Counted from the stretch's first letter, positions 52,182 through 60,494 are shown. The stretch is 64,000 bases of DNA from Enterococcus saccharolyticus subsp. saccharolyticus (GCF_029023825.1 NZ_CP118957.1:2528501-2592500); one strand, 5' to 3'. The notes: generated by a model from the sequence alone, not told the origin. Translations and numbers: made by a program.

Positions 52182-52990
52182 CACTTCTCCCCCTCTTCTC
52201 CTAGCTCCGTCGTCCGTTGAACAGCACGTAGAACACTGCGCTGCAATCCGGCAGCAAAATCAGACGCATTCAATTCGTACAGCGCATGGATGCCCACACC
52301 CCCAGCGGAATTATTGATATCCAATAATTCTCGAGGATGTTTTCCTGTTTGCTTCAGCATCGCGGCTGCACCGATCGTGTTCTCAAGTGCGATCGTCCAG
52401 GCCTGTTCTCTAGGCAGACCGGCAAGCACACCGGCATCTGTATAAGATTCAATAAAATAATACACATAGTTGGCACCGGCGACGCCATAACCTGTGAAAA
52501 CATCGATCAAACGTTCTTCCACGTACATGACCTTGCCAAAGCCAGTCAGGAAGAAGTCTACCTCTTCCTGCTTCGCCAACTCATTGAGAGAGGCACCACT
52601 GTACCCTAAACCTGTGTCAGTCAAAGTATTGGGGATCACTCGGACGATACTCCGGGGAACACCTAGCAAGGCTTCCAATTTTTCGATCGTGACACCCGCT
52701 ACAATCGAAACGATCACGGCTTCTGGTTTGCTTTGCTGCAACTCCTGAGCTACGGCAGCCAGATCATCTTGCGGACGAACTCCGATCACGAGAATGTCGG
52801 CTTGCTGAAGGGCTTCCTCCTGCTCTGCCTGCGCTTGAATCTGATAGGTCTCTTGCAGGTAGACATTTCGTGACGTATTGATATCTGCGACTGTCAGCTG
52901 TTCTTTTGAAACGATTTGTTTGGCTAATAATGGGCGAATGATCGCTTCGACCATTTGTCCACCACCGATAAAATGAATTCGTTTAGTCAT
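52181..52990 (-). CDS. proC: Pyrroline-5-carboxylate reductase family protein
   Basis: A 269-residue ProC-type reductase. IHFIGGGQMVEAIIRP is the NAD(P) site, VVSIVAGVTIEKLEALLG and RVIPNTLTDTGLGYSG are the central part, and NNSAGGVGIHALYELNA replaces the usual DEVTTPGGTT-type active loop. That change in the C-terminal motif suggests a ProC-like enzyme acting on a different imino acid. It lies in an operon with MetQ-like and UroD-like genes rather than with proline genes. Confidence 0.78.
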   Translation of the reverse strand: MTKRIHFIGGGQMVEAIIRPLLAKQIVSKEQLTVADINTSRNVYLQETYQIQAQAEQEEALQQADILVIGVRPQDDLAAVAQELQQSKPEAVIVSIVAGVTIEKLEALLGVPRSIVRVIPNTLTDTGLGYSGASLNELAKQEEVDFFLTGFGKVMYVEERLIDVFTGYGVAGANYVYYFIESYTDAGVLAGLPREQAWTIALENTIGAAAMLKQTGKHPRELLDINNSAGGVGIHALYELNASDFAAGLQRSVLRAVQRTTELGEEGEK

Positions 52991-53002
52991 CGTCTTCCTC
53001 CC

Positions 53003-53827
53003 TTAATTATTTTCCCATGCTTCCGGAAAAATAAAGCCATCGTATGTTTCTTGCGACAAAATATAGTCTTCAAATTCTTGTGATTCGTAAGCTGCTTTGA
53101 TATCTTGGGCCCATTGTGTATCTTCATTTTCTTTTAAAATCGAAACAATGATGCGATGCTCTTCCGGTGTATTTTCAATTTTTAAGCTGTCTGTCAATTT
53201 TTTGTCTGAATCGGCAATATAGTTTCCGTTGATCACACCATAATCCACATCCGGTAAAGAAACGAGGATTTGCGCCGGATCCAAAATCTTGAAGTCGATA
53301 TCATAATCCCCTGGATGAACTTGGCTGACATCAAAGTCGATCGTTCCCGCATCTTCATCCACTATTACCCAGCCAAGATCTTCTAAAATACGTACGGCAC
53401 GTTCTTGGTTGACTGGATCATCTGGCAAAGCAACGGTCGTTCCATCGCTTACTTCCTCCAAGGAGGTGTGTCTTTCAGAGTGTAGACTTTGTGGAGCGCT
53501 CGGTGCAAAAGCGATTGCTGTCATGTCAATGTTCAATTCGTCATTGACTCCTTCCATGTAGGCAATACTCTGGAAGATACTAACATCGATCGAACCATCT
53601 GCCATCGCTGGGTTCACCTGGTTGTTATGTCCTAGTGTCTTGATCTCAACGCTATAGCCTTGGTCTTCCAAAATCGGCAAGATTCCTTGTCGAAATTGCT
53701 CTTCATAGGTTCCTACACCAAAACCAACAACGATATTTTTATCCTCTTCTACTTGGGTCGTTCCTGAGCCGCAAGCACTCAACGCAAACAAGGACAATCC
53801 CATTAATCCAATCAGGTATTTTTTCAT
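53003..53827 (-). CDS. MetQ-like ABC substrate-binding lipoprotein
   Basis: A 274-residue lipoprotein of the NlpA/MetQ family. The lipobox is FALSAC near residue 19, and the binding domain has NIVVGFGVGTYEEQF, MADGSIDVSIFQSIAYM and ALPDDPVNQERAVRIL. MetQ binds methionine; relatives bind other amino acids. No matching ATPase or permease is in the operon, so it would have to use a general methionine transporter, or deliver ligand to a sensor. The ATG overlaps the stop of the UroD-like gene by 4 bp. Confidence 0.8.
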   Translation of the reverse strand: MKKYLIGLMGLSLFALSACGSGTTQVEEDKNIVVGFGVGTYEEQFRQGILPILEDQGYSVEIKTLGHNNQVNPAMADGSIDVSIFQSIAYMEGVNDELNIDMTAIAFAPSAPQSLHSERHTSLEEVSDGTTVALPDDPVNQERAVRILEDLGWVIVDEDAGTIDFDVSQVHPGDYDIDFKILDPAQILVSLPDVDYGVINGNYIADSDKKLTDSLKIENTPEEHRIIVSILKENEDTQWAQDIKAAYESQEFEDYILSQETYDGFIFPEAWENN

Positions 53828-54846
53828 CTCTTTTCCCTCTTTCTCTCCACATTTTCTTTGATATCTTGTAATTCAGCCGGCGTCACGTTGACTGGCACGG
53901 CGCAGTTTGGCGTCAATAAAAAGGGTACGCCCTCCATTTGCTTCAATGCCTGATCCGTTTGCTGCCGAATCGTTTCTCGTTTATCTTGCCCAAACAACTG
54001 ATGATCCAGACCACCGATCTTGACTTTTTTTAACGGAACCGACAAATCCGGATTGCCTTTTGCATAAGTATCCCAACTGATTCCGTCAACCGGGTAGTCA
54101 TCAAAACGTTCCGGCTGAGAAAATTCGCCACAAGTATGAAGCAATCGTTTGCCTGCAACAGCCTTTAGAACTCGCAAATCATAAGGCAAAGAAAATTCAT
54201 CGAAGATTTCTTTGGCAAATAATTCTTCATTTGCGGTGCCGGTCACGGCATAGAAAACCCCATCTATCCCGTTCTTCTCTAACTCTTTGAGATAGTCGAT
54301 CATCGTCTCTGTGATATGATCCAATGCCTGATGAACACCTGCGCCTTCGGTTTCCAGTAATTTTTTCACATCGAGAGGTGCGTTACTGCCATACATCGTT
54401 TGATTCACGTAGGAAGTATTTCCTGTTAAAAATAAAAGGATCGTCAAAGGTGAAAAAAGTGTTTGAACCAGTGGCATCTCTGGCAAGGCACTACGAATCT
54501 GTTTGACCGCTTGCAACTGCTCTTGTAATGGCGCAGAAGTTGCCGCCTCGACTATCGGCACCTGCCACACATCAGCGGGTGTTTGAATGCGTTGCTGTAA
54601 CTGTCTGGGAAATACGTCGCGATAATCATCAGGATCGTACACATTTCCAAATGCTTCAGCAAGATAGACAGCGCGAGGATTGATCTTGATCCAATCCCAA
54701 TCGTGTTCCTGTGCAAATTGAATCGTTGCCTCAGCCAAAGCCTCCGCCTCATACTCTGCCTCTAAAAAATGATGCCAACTACTTACTAGCGGATACTGAC
54801 TAGCTTCTCCTGACAGCACCTGATTGAATCGTTCCTTTTTATTCAT
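53824..54846 (-). CDS. UroD/MtaA-like methyltransferase-family protein
   Basis: A 340-residue protein of the uroporphyrinogen decarboxylase superfamily. It carries LLHTCGEF (H-x-C) near residue 240 and a late cysteine in TPNCAVP, the zinc-ligand pattern of the MtaA/CmuA methyltransferases rather than of true HemE. DWDWIKINPRAVYLAEAFG near residue 50 fits this branch. Enterococci and relatives do not make haem, which argues against a decarboxylase. With MetQ-like and ProC-like neighbours, demethylation of a small methylated compound is a reasonable guess only. The ATG at 54846 has AAGGAGG 6 bp upstream. Confidence 0.75.
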   Translation of the reverse strand: MNKKERFNQVLSGEASQYPLVSSWHHFLEAEYEAEALAEATIQFAQEHDWDWIKINPRAVYLAEAFGNVYDPDDYRDVFPRQLQQRIQTPADVWQVPIVEAATSAPLQEQLQAVKQIRSALPEMPLVQTLFSPLTILLFLTGNTSYVNQTMYGSNAPLDVKKLLETEGAGVHQALDHITETMIDYLKELEKNGIDGVFYAVTGTANEELFAKEIFDEFSLPYDLRVLKAVAGKRLLHTCGEFSQPERFDDYPVDGISWDTYAKGNPDLSVPLKKVKIGGLDHQLFGQDKRETIRQQTDQALKQMEGVPFLLTPNCAVPVNVTPAELQDIKENVERKREKR

Positions 54847-55007
54847 TTGGTCCTCCTTCATTAAACATCTCTTCATAAAAGGATCACCGCTTGCTCTCTT
54901 ACTCACAAGCGAACCCTTGAAGCTGTTTTTTCCTCCTGCTTTCTAGACTGGTTTTCGTCTTTACAGGGTATCTACAACTAGCCATGTCTCTCTTTGATAT
55001 AGGCACC

Positions 55008-55037
55008 AGTGTACGGTAGTTGGCTAGACAGTGTCAA
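55008..55037 (-). promoter_or_regulatory. Likely promoter of the UroD-MetQ-ProC-VOC operon
   Basis: TTGACA (55037-55032) and TACACT (55013-55008) on the minus strand with 18-bp spacing. A 7-bp inverted repeat, CTAGCCA with TGGCTAG, brackets the -10 region and start site and could bind a regulator. The leader to the first gene is about 155 nt. Confidence 0.55.
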
Positions 55038-55118
55038 TCATCCGACTGATACCTTTCTTCTATCATAAGATTCTCAAAAGCTGTTTTTTTATGGAGGATT
55101 TCCAAAGCCGCTTGCTTT

Positions 55119-55181
55119 AAACTGATCGCTAATTCCAATCAGACAGTCCTTTCAGAAGATCAGTTTTACAGATATATCTGT
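55119..55181. other. Gene-free stretch with inverted repeat and 14-bp palindrome
   Basis: In the gene-free stretch from 55040 to 55517, AAACTGATC and GATCAGTTT form an inverted repeat (55119-55166), and ACAGATATATCTGT (55168-55181) is a perfect palindrome. No open frame or known RNA was recognised. Confidence 0.4.
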
Positions 55182-55517
55182 ATCTATTCAATATTTCTAT
55201 GTAGTAAACAGCAGTCAAAAGTTTAGAAATTATGTTTTATTGACTGACATTTTTTAGCCAATTTTTATCAAAAATGAGATCAACCTGACACTGCTCATCG
55301 TTTATTTTTAAAAGGATTAAAGATCTGAATAAGTAGGACTGACATCTGCCAAATTTCAACACAGGGACCTCGCAGCCTTGTGATTTCATTCTGCTAAGAA
55401 TAAAAGAAAATTTGTTTCAGTTTCATATCATGAAGGCTATTAACGATTGAAAAAGCTGCTTTAGCGTAACGGAGAGACGGCTTGTGTAGTCACCGTGCAT
55501 AGAATTCAATGTGAATT

Positions 55518-55552
55518 AGGCTCAGTTGCCAATTTTATTGGCAACTGAGCCT
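55518..55552. terminator. Strong hairpin, probable terminator
   Basis: A perfect 16-bp stem, AGGCTCAGTTGCCAAT with its complement and a 3-nt loop, in the gene-free part of the element. T-runs are short on both sides, so a structural role in the element is an alternative. Confidence 0.55.
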
Positions 55553-55611
55553 TTGAAGCTTGAAAGACGTGAGACTACAGGCTCACGTCGGTTCCACGGT
55601 TGACTTCAAAG
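55551..55611. repeat. Nested inverted repeats beside the integrase remnant
   Basis: CTTTGAAG (55551-55558) pairs with CTTCAAAG (55604-55611), and inside it GACGTGAG (55566-55573) pairs with CTCACGTC (55582-55589). Such nested dyads can be arm sites of an integrase, an origin of transfer, or a structured RNA. Confidence 0.4.
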
Positions 55612-55653
55612 CAAGACCTTCTCGCAGTGTAGCGTTGCTAAATAAAATTCGGC

Positions 55654-55836
55654 TTCCCTCATAAATTAAGACACACAGCAGCTACATTGGCTAAACAATC
55701 AGGGAAATCATTAGAAGAAATTTCGGAAGCTCTAACACATAGTGATACTCACGTTACAAAAAATTATGTTAATGCACCCGATATAATTAGTAGTCCGTTA
55801 GGTGAATCACTTTTCAATGAAAGATGTTATTTTTAA
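55654..55836 (+). pseudogene. Tyrosine integrase, C-terminal fragment
   Basis: An open frame with no start that encodes only the last 60 or so residues of an integrase. PHKLRHTAATLAKQSG is the H-x-L-R-H catalytic box, LTHSDTHVTKNYVNAPD holds the second histidine and the tyrosine nucleophile. The first three quarters, including Arg I, are gone. It lies less than 100 bp from the 3' end of rpsI and points at it, the usual position of the integrase gene of an element inserted at rpsI. It shows what put this region here. Confidence 0.85.
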
Positions 55837-55875
55837 GCTGAATGGTGGTAATTTTTATCTAGTAAAAAGACAAAA

Positions 55876-55904
55876 AGACACTTTCCAAAAATTGAAAAGT
55901 GTCT
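55876..55904 (-). terminator. Terminator of the rplM-rpsI operon
   Basis: AGACACTTT pairs with AAAGTGTCT just after rpsI, with T-rich sequence on the minus strand. A diverged copy lies at 47831-47878. Confidence 0.78.
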
Positions 55905-55927
55905 GAAACGTTGATATATAAACGATA

Positions 55928-56320
55928 TTAACGTTTTGAGAATTGAGAAGCTTTACGAGCTTTCTTAAGACCTGGTTTTTTACGTTCAACCATACGTGCA
56001 TCACGAGTAAGTAAGCCTGCGCGTTTAAGAGCTAAACGGAAATCAGGATCTACTTCTAGTAAAGCGCGAGCGATACCATGACGGATTGCGCCAGATTGTC
56101 CAGCGTATCCACCACCGTTAACGTTTACGAATACATCGTAAGCGCCTTTTGTTTCAGTAACGCCGAAAGGTTGGTTGATAACTTCACGCAAGTCAGCGTG
56201 TGGAATATATTCAGTAACGTCTTTTTTGTTTACAGTAATTTTACCAGTTCCTGGTACTAAACGTACGCGAGCAACTGCATTTTTACGACGGCCTGTGCCT
56301 GTATATTGTGCTTGTGCCAA
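55928..56320 (-). CDS. rpsI: 30S ribosomal protein S9
   Basis: A 130-residue S9 of normal length. [17 protein letters not shown] opens it, and [19 protein letters not shown] with the final QFSKR is the basic tail that reaches the P-site tRNA. It follows rplM after 15 bp, as in nearly all bacteria. The gene is complete, and an integrated element has left its remains right downstream. Confidence 0.97.
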   Translation of the reverse strand: MAQAQYTGTGRRKNAVARVRLVPGTGKITVNKKDVTEYIPHADLREVINQPFGVTETKGAYDVFVNVNGGGYAGQSGAIRHGIARALLEVDPDFRLALKRAGLLTRDARMVERKKPGLKKARKASQFSKR

Positions 56321-56335
56321 TGAAATTCCCTCCTA

Positions 56336-56779
56336 TTAGATTAAGTTAGTAATGTCTAAAACTTCTGGTTGTTGAGCTGCATGTGGATGAGTTCCCTCAG
56401 CATATACATGCAATTTCATGCCTTGAGCACGACCTAAAGTGTTTTTAGGTAACATGCCTTTTACAGAAGTTTCGATCAAACGACGAGAATTTTTAGCACG
56501 TAATTCACCAGCAGTGATTGATTTCAATCCACCTGGGTGATTTGAGTGACGGTAGTATACTTTATCAGTCGCTTTTTTACCTGTTAATTTTACTTTATCT
56601 GCATTAATTACGATTACAAAATCACCTGTATCCACGTGTGGTGTGAATGTTGGTTTGTTTTTACCGCGTAGTACAGATGCTACTACAGTTGATAGACGTC
56701 CTAAAGGAACATCAGTTGCATCTACTACATACCATTTACGTTCTACTTCGCCAGCTTTGGCCATATATGTTGTACGCAA
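56336..56779 (-). CDS. rplM: 50S ribosomal protein L13
   Basis: A 147-residue L13 starting at a TTG (TTG CGT ACA ACA), 9 bp after GGAGG. The usual L13 start is (M)[15 protein letters not shown], which fits; an ATG-initiated reading to 56860 would run through the leader and is rejected. [20 protein letters not shown] and [13 protein letters not shown] [19 protein letters not shown] are conserved. It is the first gene of the rplM-rpsI operon, with an L13-type leader and a strong promoter. Confidence 0.95.
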   Translation of the reverse strand: MRTTYMAKAGEVERKWYVVDATDVPLGRLSTVVASVLRGKNKPTFTPHVDTGDFVIVINADKVKLTGKKATDKVYYRHSNHPGGLKSITAGELRAKNSRRLIETSVKGMLPKNTLGRAQGMKLHVYAEGTHPHAAQQPEVLDITNLI

Positions 56780-56809
56780 GATTTTTTTCCTCCAATTTCG
56801 ATTTCGAAT

Positions 56810-56852
56810 GTTTGACATACACTTGAGTTTCCGGGGCTCTTGTGGGGCAAAC
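56810..56852 (-). promoter_or_regulatory. L13-type autoregulatory leader
   Basis: In the 90 nt between promoter and rplM, GTTTG and CAAAC close a structured stretch containing CCCCACAAGAGCCCCGG. Position and layout fit the L13 leader of Firmicutes, where free L13 is thought to bind and repress its operon. Confidence 0.6.
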
Positions 56853-56865
56853 AATACCATTTAAT

Positions 56866-56894
56866 ATATTACCTAGAATAATGCATAAAGTCAA
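56866..56894 (-). promoter_or_regulatory. Promoter of rplM-rpsI
   Basis: TTGACT and TAATAT on the minus strand with exactly 17 bp between them. Confidence 0.8.
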
Positions 56895-56920
56895 CGTTTT
56901 TCTCTTACAAAATGAAAAAA

Positions 56921-56949
56921 AGAAGCAAGCTTTCAAAAAGCCTGCTTCT
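56921..56949 (-). terminator. Terminator of the dps gene
   Basis: AGAAGCAAGCTTT pairs with AAAGCCTGCTTCT, one mismatch, followed by T-run on the minus strand. Confidence 0.82.
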
Positions 56950-56960
56950 TACTTCAATTC

Positions 56961-57446
56961 TTAGTTTACTTTTTCATGTGCTGGATCGATATTTGGTGCA
57001 AAACCTAATTTTGCTTGAATCATCCAGATTTTTTTCTCTACATCTGTATTGAAACCAGTGAAAATATCTTGTGTGCTATCGTCGCCTTCTTCACCAGCCA
57101 CTTCAATACCTTCTTTGTAAAGGTCTGATAAGTAACGGTAACCTTCAACTAATTTTTCCATACGTTCTGGAATCGTACGATCGTATGTGCCGATTTCATC
57201 TTTGATTCCTGTGTTATCAGCAAATTCTTGTAATGTTGAATACGGTGCGCCATCTAAAGTAATTAAACGTTCTGAAATCACGTCTAATTGATCGTTAATT
57301 TCATCCATAAATTCGTCCATTAAAGGATGTAAAGTTAAAAATTCTGGTCCACGCATATACCAATGAGTTTGGTGGATTACAACTGAAAATTGGCTTAAGT
57401 CAGCAACCAATTGATTTAAAATTTCTTTTGTTTTTTCGTATCTCAT
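56961..57446 (-). CDS. dps: Dps-family ferritin-like DNA/iron storage protein
   Basis: A 161-residue Dps-type mini-ferritin. The ferroxidase ligands lie in VVIHQTHWYMRGPEF (His) and HPLMDEFMDEINDQLDVISER (Asp, Glu) shared across the subunit interface. It oxidises ferrous iron with hydrogen peroxide and stores it in a 12-subunit shell. There is no basic N-terminal tail, so direct DNA binding is doubtful. TAAGGAGG supports the ATG at 57446; 21 codons upstream are rejected. Single gene with its own terminator. Confidence 0.92.
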   Translation of the reverse strand: MRYEKTKEILNQLVADLSQFSVVIHQTHWYMRGPEFLTLHPLMDEFMDEINDQLDVISERLITLDGAPYSTLQEFADNTGIKDEIGTYDRTIPERMEKLVEGYRYLSDLYKEGIEVAGEEGDDSTQDIFTGFNTDVEKKIWMIQAKLGFAPNIDPAHEKVN

Positions 57447-57597
57447 ATCTGATTCCTCCTTAAAATTTTCTACATATTTAGCATAGTACGGATTGCCTAA
57501 AATGTACAATGAAACCCTCTATTTGAGAAATTTTCTCAAAGATTCTTTATCGATTCCTTTATGCTTTTTGCGTATTTTACGATAAAGGAGGAATAAT

Positions 57598-58281
57598 ATG
57601 ATTTACTTTTTACTTGGTAGTTGTTTAGGTTCTTTTTTATGCGTGGTTGCACAACGTCTTCCGTTAAAACAAGATTTTATTTTTTCTCGTTCATGTTGTG
57701 ACCATTGTCGAAAGACCCTACGTTTTTGGGAATTAATCCCGATTATTTCTGGTTTGTTCCTATGTTTTCACTGCCAGCGTTGTGGAAAACGAATTTCATT
57801 CATCAGTTGGTTAGTGGAAATTATTTATGGCGGGATTTTTTATTTTTGTTGCACACAATCATCGACATTTATGCAGTTCATTGCGTTGGTTTGGCTGACA
57901 GCTGCCACGTTACTGTCGCTAACTGACTATTTTTACTTTTTGGTTGAACCGAAAATTCTCTACCCACTTCATTTATTGCTATGGGGGGGCATGTTTTATT
58001 TTCATCAACCTTTTTATGTTTCGACGTTTTTATTGCTTGTGATTTTAGGGATCTTCTTTTGGTTTAGTTTGCGTGATTCGATGGGAATGGGGGATTGGTT
58101 GTTATTAGCTTTTTGGGTGCCTTGGCTAACACTAGAACAGTTCTCATTATTACTTTTTGTAGCTAGTCTGTCAGCCTTGGTTGTTTTTTTAGGAAATTAT
58201 TTATTTCGGAAACAGCCCCCACAACGACTGCCTTTTGTTCCCTTTTTAAGTTTGGGATTATTTGTCGCATATTTTTTATAA
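57598..58281 (+). CDS. comC: Prepilin peptidase (type IV leader peptidase, ComC-like)
   Basis: A 227-residue polytopic membrane protease. An N-terminal A24 domain starts LGSCLGSFLCVVAQRLP, with two C-x-x-C pairs (CDHCRKT and CQRCGKR). The catalytic aspartates are in LLSLTDYFYFLVEP and SMGMGDWLLL (G-x-G-D). It cuts and possibly methylates prepilin-like proteins of the competence pseudopilus. AAAGGAGG precedes the ATG. The com operons it serves are not in this window. Confidence 0.9.
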   Translation: MIYFLLGSCLGSFLCVVAQRLPLKQDFIFSRSCCDHCRKTLRFWELIPIISGLFLCFHCQRCGKRISFISWLVEIIYGGIFYFCCTQSSTFMQFIALVWLTAATLLSLTDYFYFLVEPKILYPLHLLLWGGMFYFHQPFYVSTFLLLVILGIFFWFSLRDSMGMGDWLLLAFWVPWLTLEQFSLLLFVASLSALVVFLGNYLFRKQPPQRLPFVPFLSLGLFVAYFL

Positions 58282-58288
58282 AATAAAA

Positions 58289-58314
58289 AAAGCTGACGAA
58301 AATTCGTCAGCTTT
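58289..58314. terminator. Bidirectional terminator between prepilin peptidase gene and sagA
   Basis: AAAGCTGACGAA pairs with TTCGTCAGCTTT with a 2-nt centre; the genes converge here. Confidence 0.85.
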
Positions 58315-58318
58315 GAAA

Positions 58319-59785
58319 TTACATACTTACTGCAAAACTTGGTGCAAAGTAAGCTACTGAAGCTACTGTTACTGATTGTCCTGGTGCTGGTGCGTGGATG
58401 TATTGTCCGCCACCTAATGCAATTGCTACGTGGTATGTGCTACCTTGTGAACCCCAGAATAATAAGTCACCCGCTTTTGCTTCGCTTACAGAAATAACTG
58501 ATCCAGCACTTTCTTGAGGAACAGTCCAGCCACCGATTTCACGGCCAGTTGCTTTACGGTAAACATAGCTTGTGAAACCTGAACAGTCAAATCCACTTGG
58601 ATCTTTTCCGCCCCATACATATGGTACACCAATGTATTTGTATGCTTCAGCAACAACTGATCCAGTTGGCGCAGAAGATTCTACTTTAGGCGTTTCAACT
58701 TTTGGTGTTTCCACAACTGGAGTTTGCTCTACTGGTGCAGGTGTCTCAACAGTTGGTGTTTCTACTACTTCTTGAACAGGAGTTGATTCTACTGTTTTTT
58801 CTTCAACTACTGGTGTTGAAGTTGGTGTATCTTGTGTTGTATTTTGGTTTGTTTCAGCTGGTGTTTCTACAGCAGCTGGTTCTTCACTTGTTGCATTCGC
58901 AACAGGTGCTTCCGTTGTCGATTCTGCAACAGCTTCAGTCGCTGGTGTTGATTGTTGTACTTGTTCTTGAGAAGAAACTTGCGCTTGTTGCTCTTTCGCC
59001 GCTTCTTGTGCTTCTTTTTCAACTTGTGCTTGTTTTGCTGCTGCTTCTGCAGCGGCTTTACGTGCCAATTCTGCTAAACGTTCTTGCTCAGCAATACGTG
59101 CTCTTTCAGCTTCTGCTTCCGCTTTACGTTTTTGAATACCTTTTTTCTCATCTTCTTTTGAAGATTGTTGTAATGCTAAATCAGCTTTTAAGTAATCTAA
59201 ATCTGCTTGGCTACGTTGGATTTCACCTTTTTGTGCTTCTAACGCAGTTTGATTTTCAGCGATTTCTTGTTGTTTTGCTTCATTTTCAGCTTTTTTCGTT
59301 TCTACAGCTTTTTTATCTTCTTTTTGTTGGTTAACTAACTCGTTGTTTGCGTTCACGATAGTGCTCATCGCTTGTACACGACCAATTGCATCTGTTAATG
59401 AATCAGCATTCAATACAGCTTCAACAAGGTTAGAATCTGAACCATTTACTTGTACGTCACGTGCTTGTTTACGAATTGCTTCTTCACGTTTTTCGATACG
59501 GACTTCTAAATCAGCAATTTCTTCTTGTAATTTTTGTGATTGTGCAGCTAATTCTTGTTGTTTCGCAATTAATTCTTCAGCTTTGGTATTAATATCAGAA
59601 ATTTGTCCTTCTAATGAGCTGATTTGATCTTGAATACTTGCTTGTTGTGCTTGCAAGTCACTAATTTCTTTGTTTTTTTGTTCAATTTGTTGATCAAAGT
59701 CATCAGCAAAAACTGCAACTGGTGCTGCAACTGCTGTAAGTGTTAATGAACATGTTAGTAATGCGGTAAGTACACGTTTCTTCAC
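58319..59785 (-). CDS. sagA: SagA-like secreted NlpC/P60 peptidoglycan hydrolase
   Basis: A 488-residue secreted protein. Signal peptide residues 1-27 (LLTCSLTLTAVAAPVAVFA), then a coiled coil to about residue 245, a long linker rich in Val, Glu, Thr and Pro with VETP repeats (about 250-370), and a C-terminal NlpC/P60 domain. The catalytic cysteine is in PSGFDCSGFTSYVY, the histidines in STYHVAIALG and YIHAPAPG. In Enterococcus faecium SagA is an essential-like DL-endopeptidase that cuts crosslinked muropeptides, aids cell separation and yields NOD2 ligands. The gene is downstream of mreC-mreD as in that genus. Confidence 0.93.
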   Translation of the reverse strand: MKKRVLTALLTCSLTLTAVAAPVAVFADDFDQQIEQKNKEISDLQAQQASIQDQISSLEGQISDINTKAEELIAKQQELAAQSQKLQEEIADLEVRIEKREEAIRKQARDVQVNGSDSNLVEAVLNADSLTDAIGRVQAMSTIVNANNELVNQQKEDKKAVETKKAENEAKQQEIAENQTALEAQKGEIQRSQADLDYLKADLALQQSSKEDEKKGIQKRKAEAEAERARIAEQERLAELARKAAAEAAAKQAQVEKEAQEAAKEQQAQVSSQEQVQQSTPATEAVAESTTEAPVANATSEEPAAVETPAETNQNTTQDTPTSTPVVEEKTVESTPVQEVVETPTVETPAPVEQTPVVETPKVETPKVESSAPTGSVVAEAYKYIGVPYVWGGKDPSGFDCSGFTSYVYRKATGREIGGWTVPQESAGSVISVSEAKAGDLLFWGSQGSTYHVAIALGGGQYIHAPAPGQSVTVASVAYFAPSFAVSM

Positions 59786-59869
59786 GTTTCATTCCTCCGA
59801 CTGGTTTTATTTAATAAATAGTTAAGTTAGTTTAAATTTTCTTAAACATCTTGTTTCAACGACAAACCG

Positions 59870-59897
59870 ATTGTAACACACGCATATGACAGGACAA
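59870..59897 (-). promoter_or_regulatory. Probable sagA promoter
   Basis: TTGTCC (59897-59892) and TACAAT (59875-59870) on the minus strand, 16 bp apart. TGTAATATTTCTTTTAT upstream is a partial match to the WalR box (TGTWAH, 5 bp, TGTWAH), fitting control of a cell-wall hydrolase, but the second half is poor. Confidence 0.45.
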
Positions 59898-59981
59898 TAA
59901 AAGAAATATTACAAATATATTTCATTTAAACCGAACATTTGTTTGTTTTTCTGAAAACTTTTCATTTTTTTCCTAAAAAAA

Positions 59982-60007
59982 GAAACTATTTTTGATAAAA
60001 TAGTTTC
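59982..60007 (-). terminator. Terminator overlapping the end of mreD
   Basis: GAAACTATT pairs with AATAGTTTC across the mreD stop codon; seven T follow on the minus strand. sagA therefore has its own promoter. Confidence 0.78.
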
Positions 60008-60492
60008 GATAATGGATAATATAAAACTGCAAACAGTACAAGATTCACGAGTAACGTTGGTCCTAAGAAATGAGCTGCAAAATAAACAACATTGACGGCT
60101 GTTAATTTAAACAATAATTGAATGCCTAAAGTGATTAATTCAATGCTCGTCACCAAAATAATCCAACCAAAGCTCTCGGTGAGCAGATTTTTATAAAGAG
60201 TTTCTTCTAGTAAATACATTAACCAGACTACTAAAGGAAACGCCACTGCATAAATGCCTAAAACACCAATGTAGTACAAATCAAAAATACTACCAATAAC
60301 TAACGCTGAAACAATCATATATCGTTGAGATAAACGTGGAACTGCAAAAAACATCAATAATAAAAGTAGATGCGTACTCCAAATATAATTTCCATGACTC
60401 CAAGAAGCAAATGTTCTAGTTAAATGCGCATCGACTAACATCAAGAAAAAGAACATTGGGGCTGCATAATATTTAAAGGATTCTTTGTTCAT
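59986..60492 (-). CDS. mreD: Rod shape-determining protein MreD-like
   Basis: A 168-residue membrane protein with five or six segments, no charged loops, of the MreD family. It starts 2 bp after mreC. MreC and MreD bind the elongasome; in cocci, where MreB is absent, they guide peripheral wall synthesis. No mreB lies upstream here, which fits a coccus. Confidence 0.88.
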   Translation of the reverse strand: MNKESFKYYAAPMFFFLMLVDAHLTRTFASWSHGNYIWSTHLLLLLMFFAVPRLSQRYMIVSALVIGSIFDLYYIGVLGIYAVAFPLVVWLMYLLEETLYKNLLTESFGWIILVTSIELITLGIQLLFKLTAVNVVYFAAHFLGPTLLVNLVLFAVLYYPLSKLFYQK

Positions 60493-60494
60493 AC

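Noticed and set aside
53824..54846. Haem biosynthesis gene hemE
   Set aside because: The zinc-type H-x-C and late Cys pattern and the lack of other haem genes point to the methyltransferase branch.
58702..59334. A 210-codon open frame on the plus strand inside sagA
   Set aside because: It is made of Leu, Val and Gln runs, the complement of the Glu/Ala/Gln coiled coil and Pro/Thr linker. No ribosome binding site and no known family.
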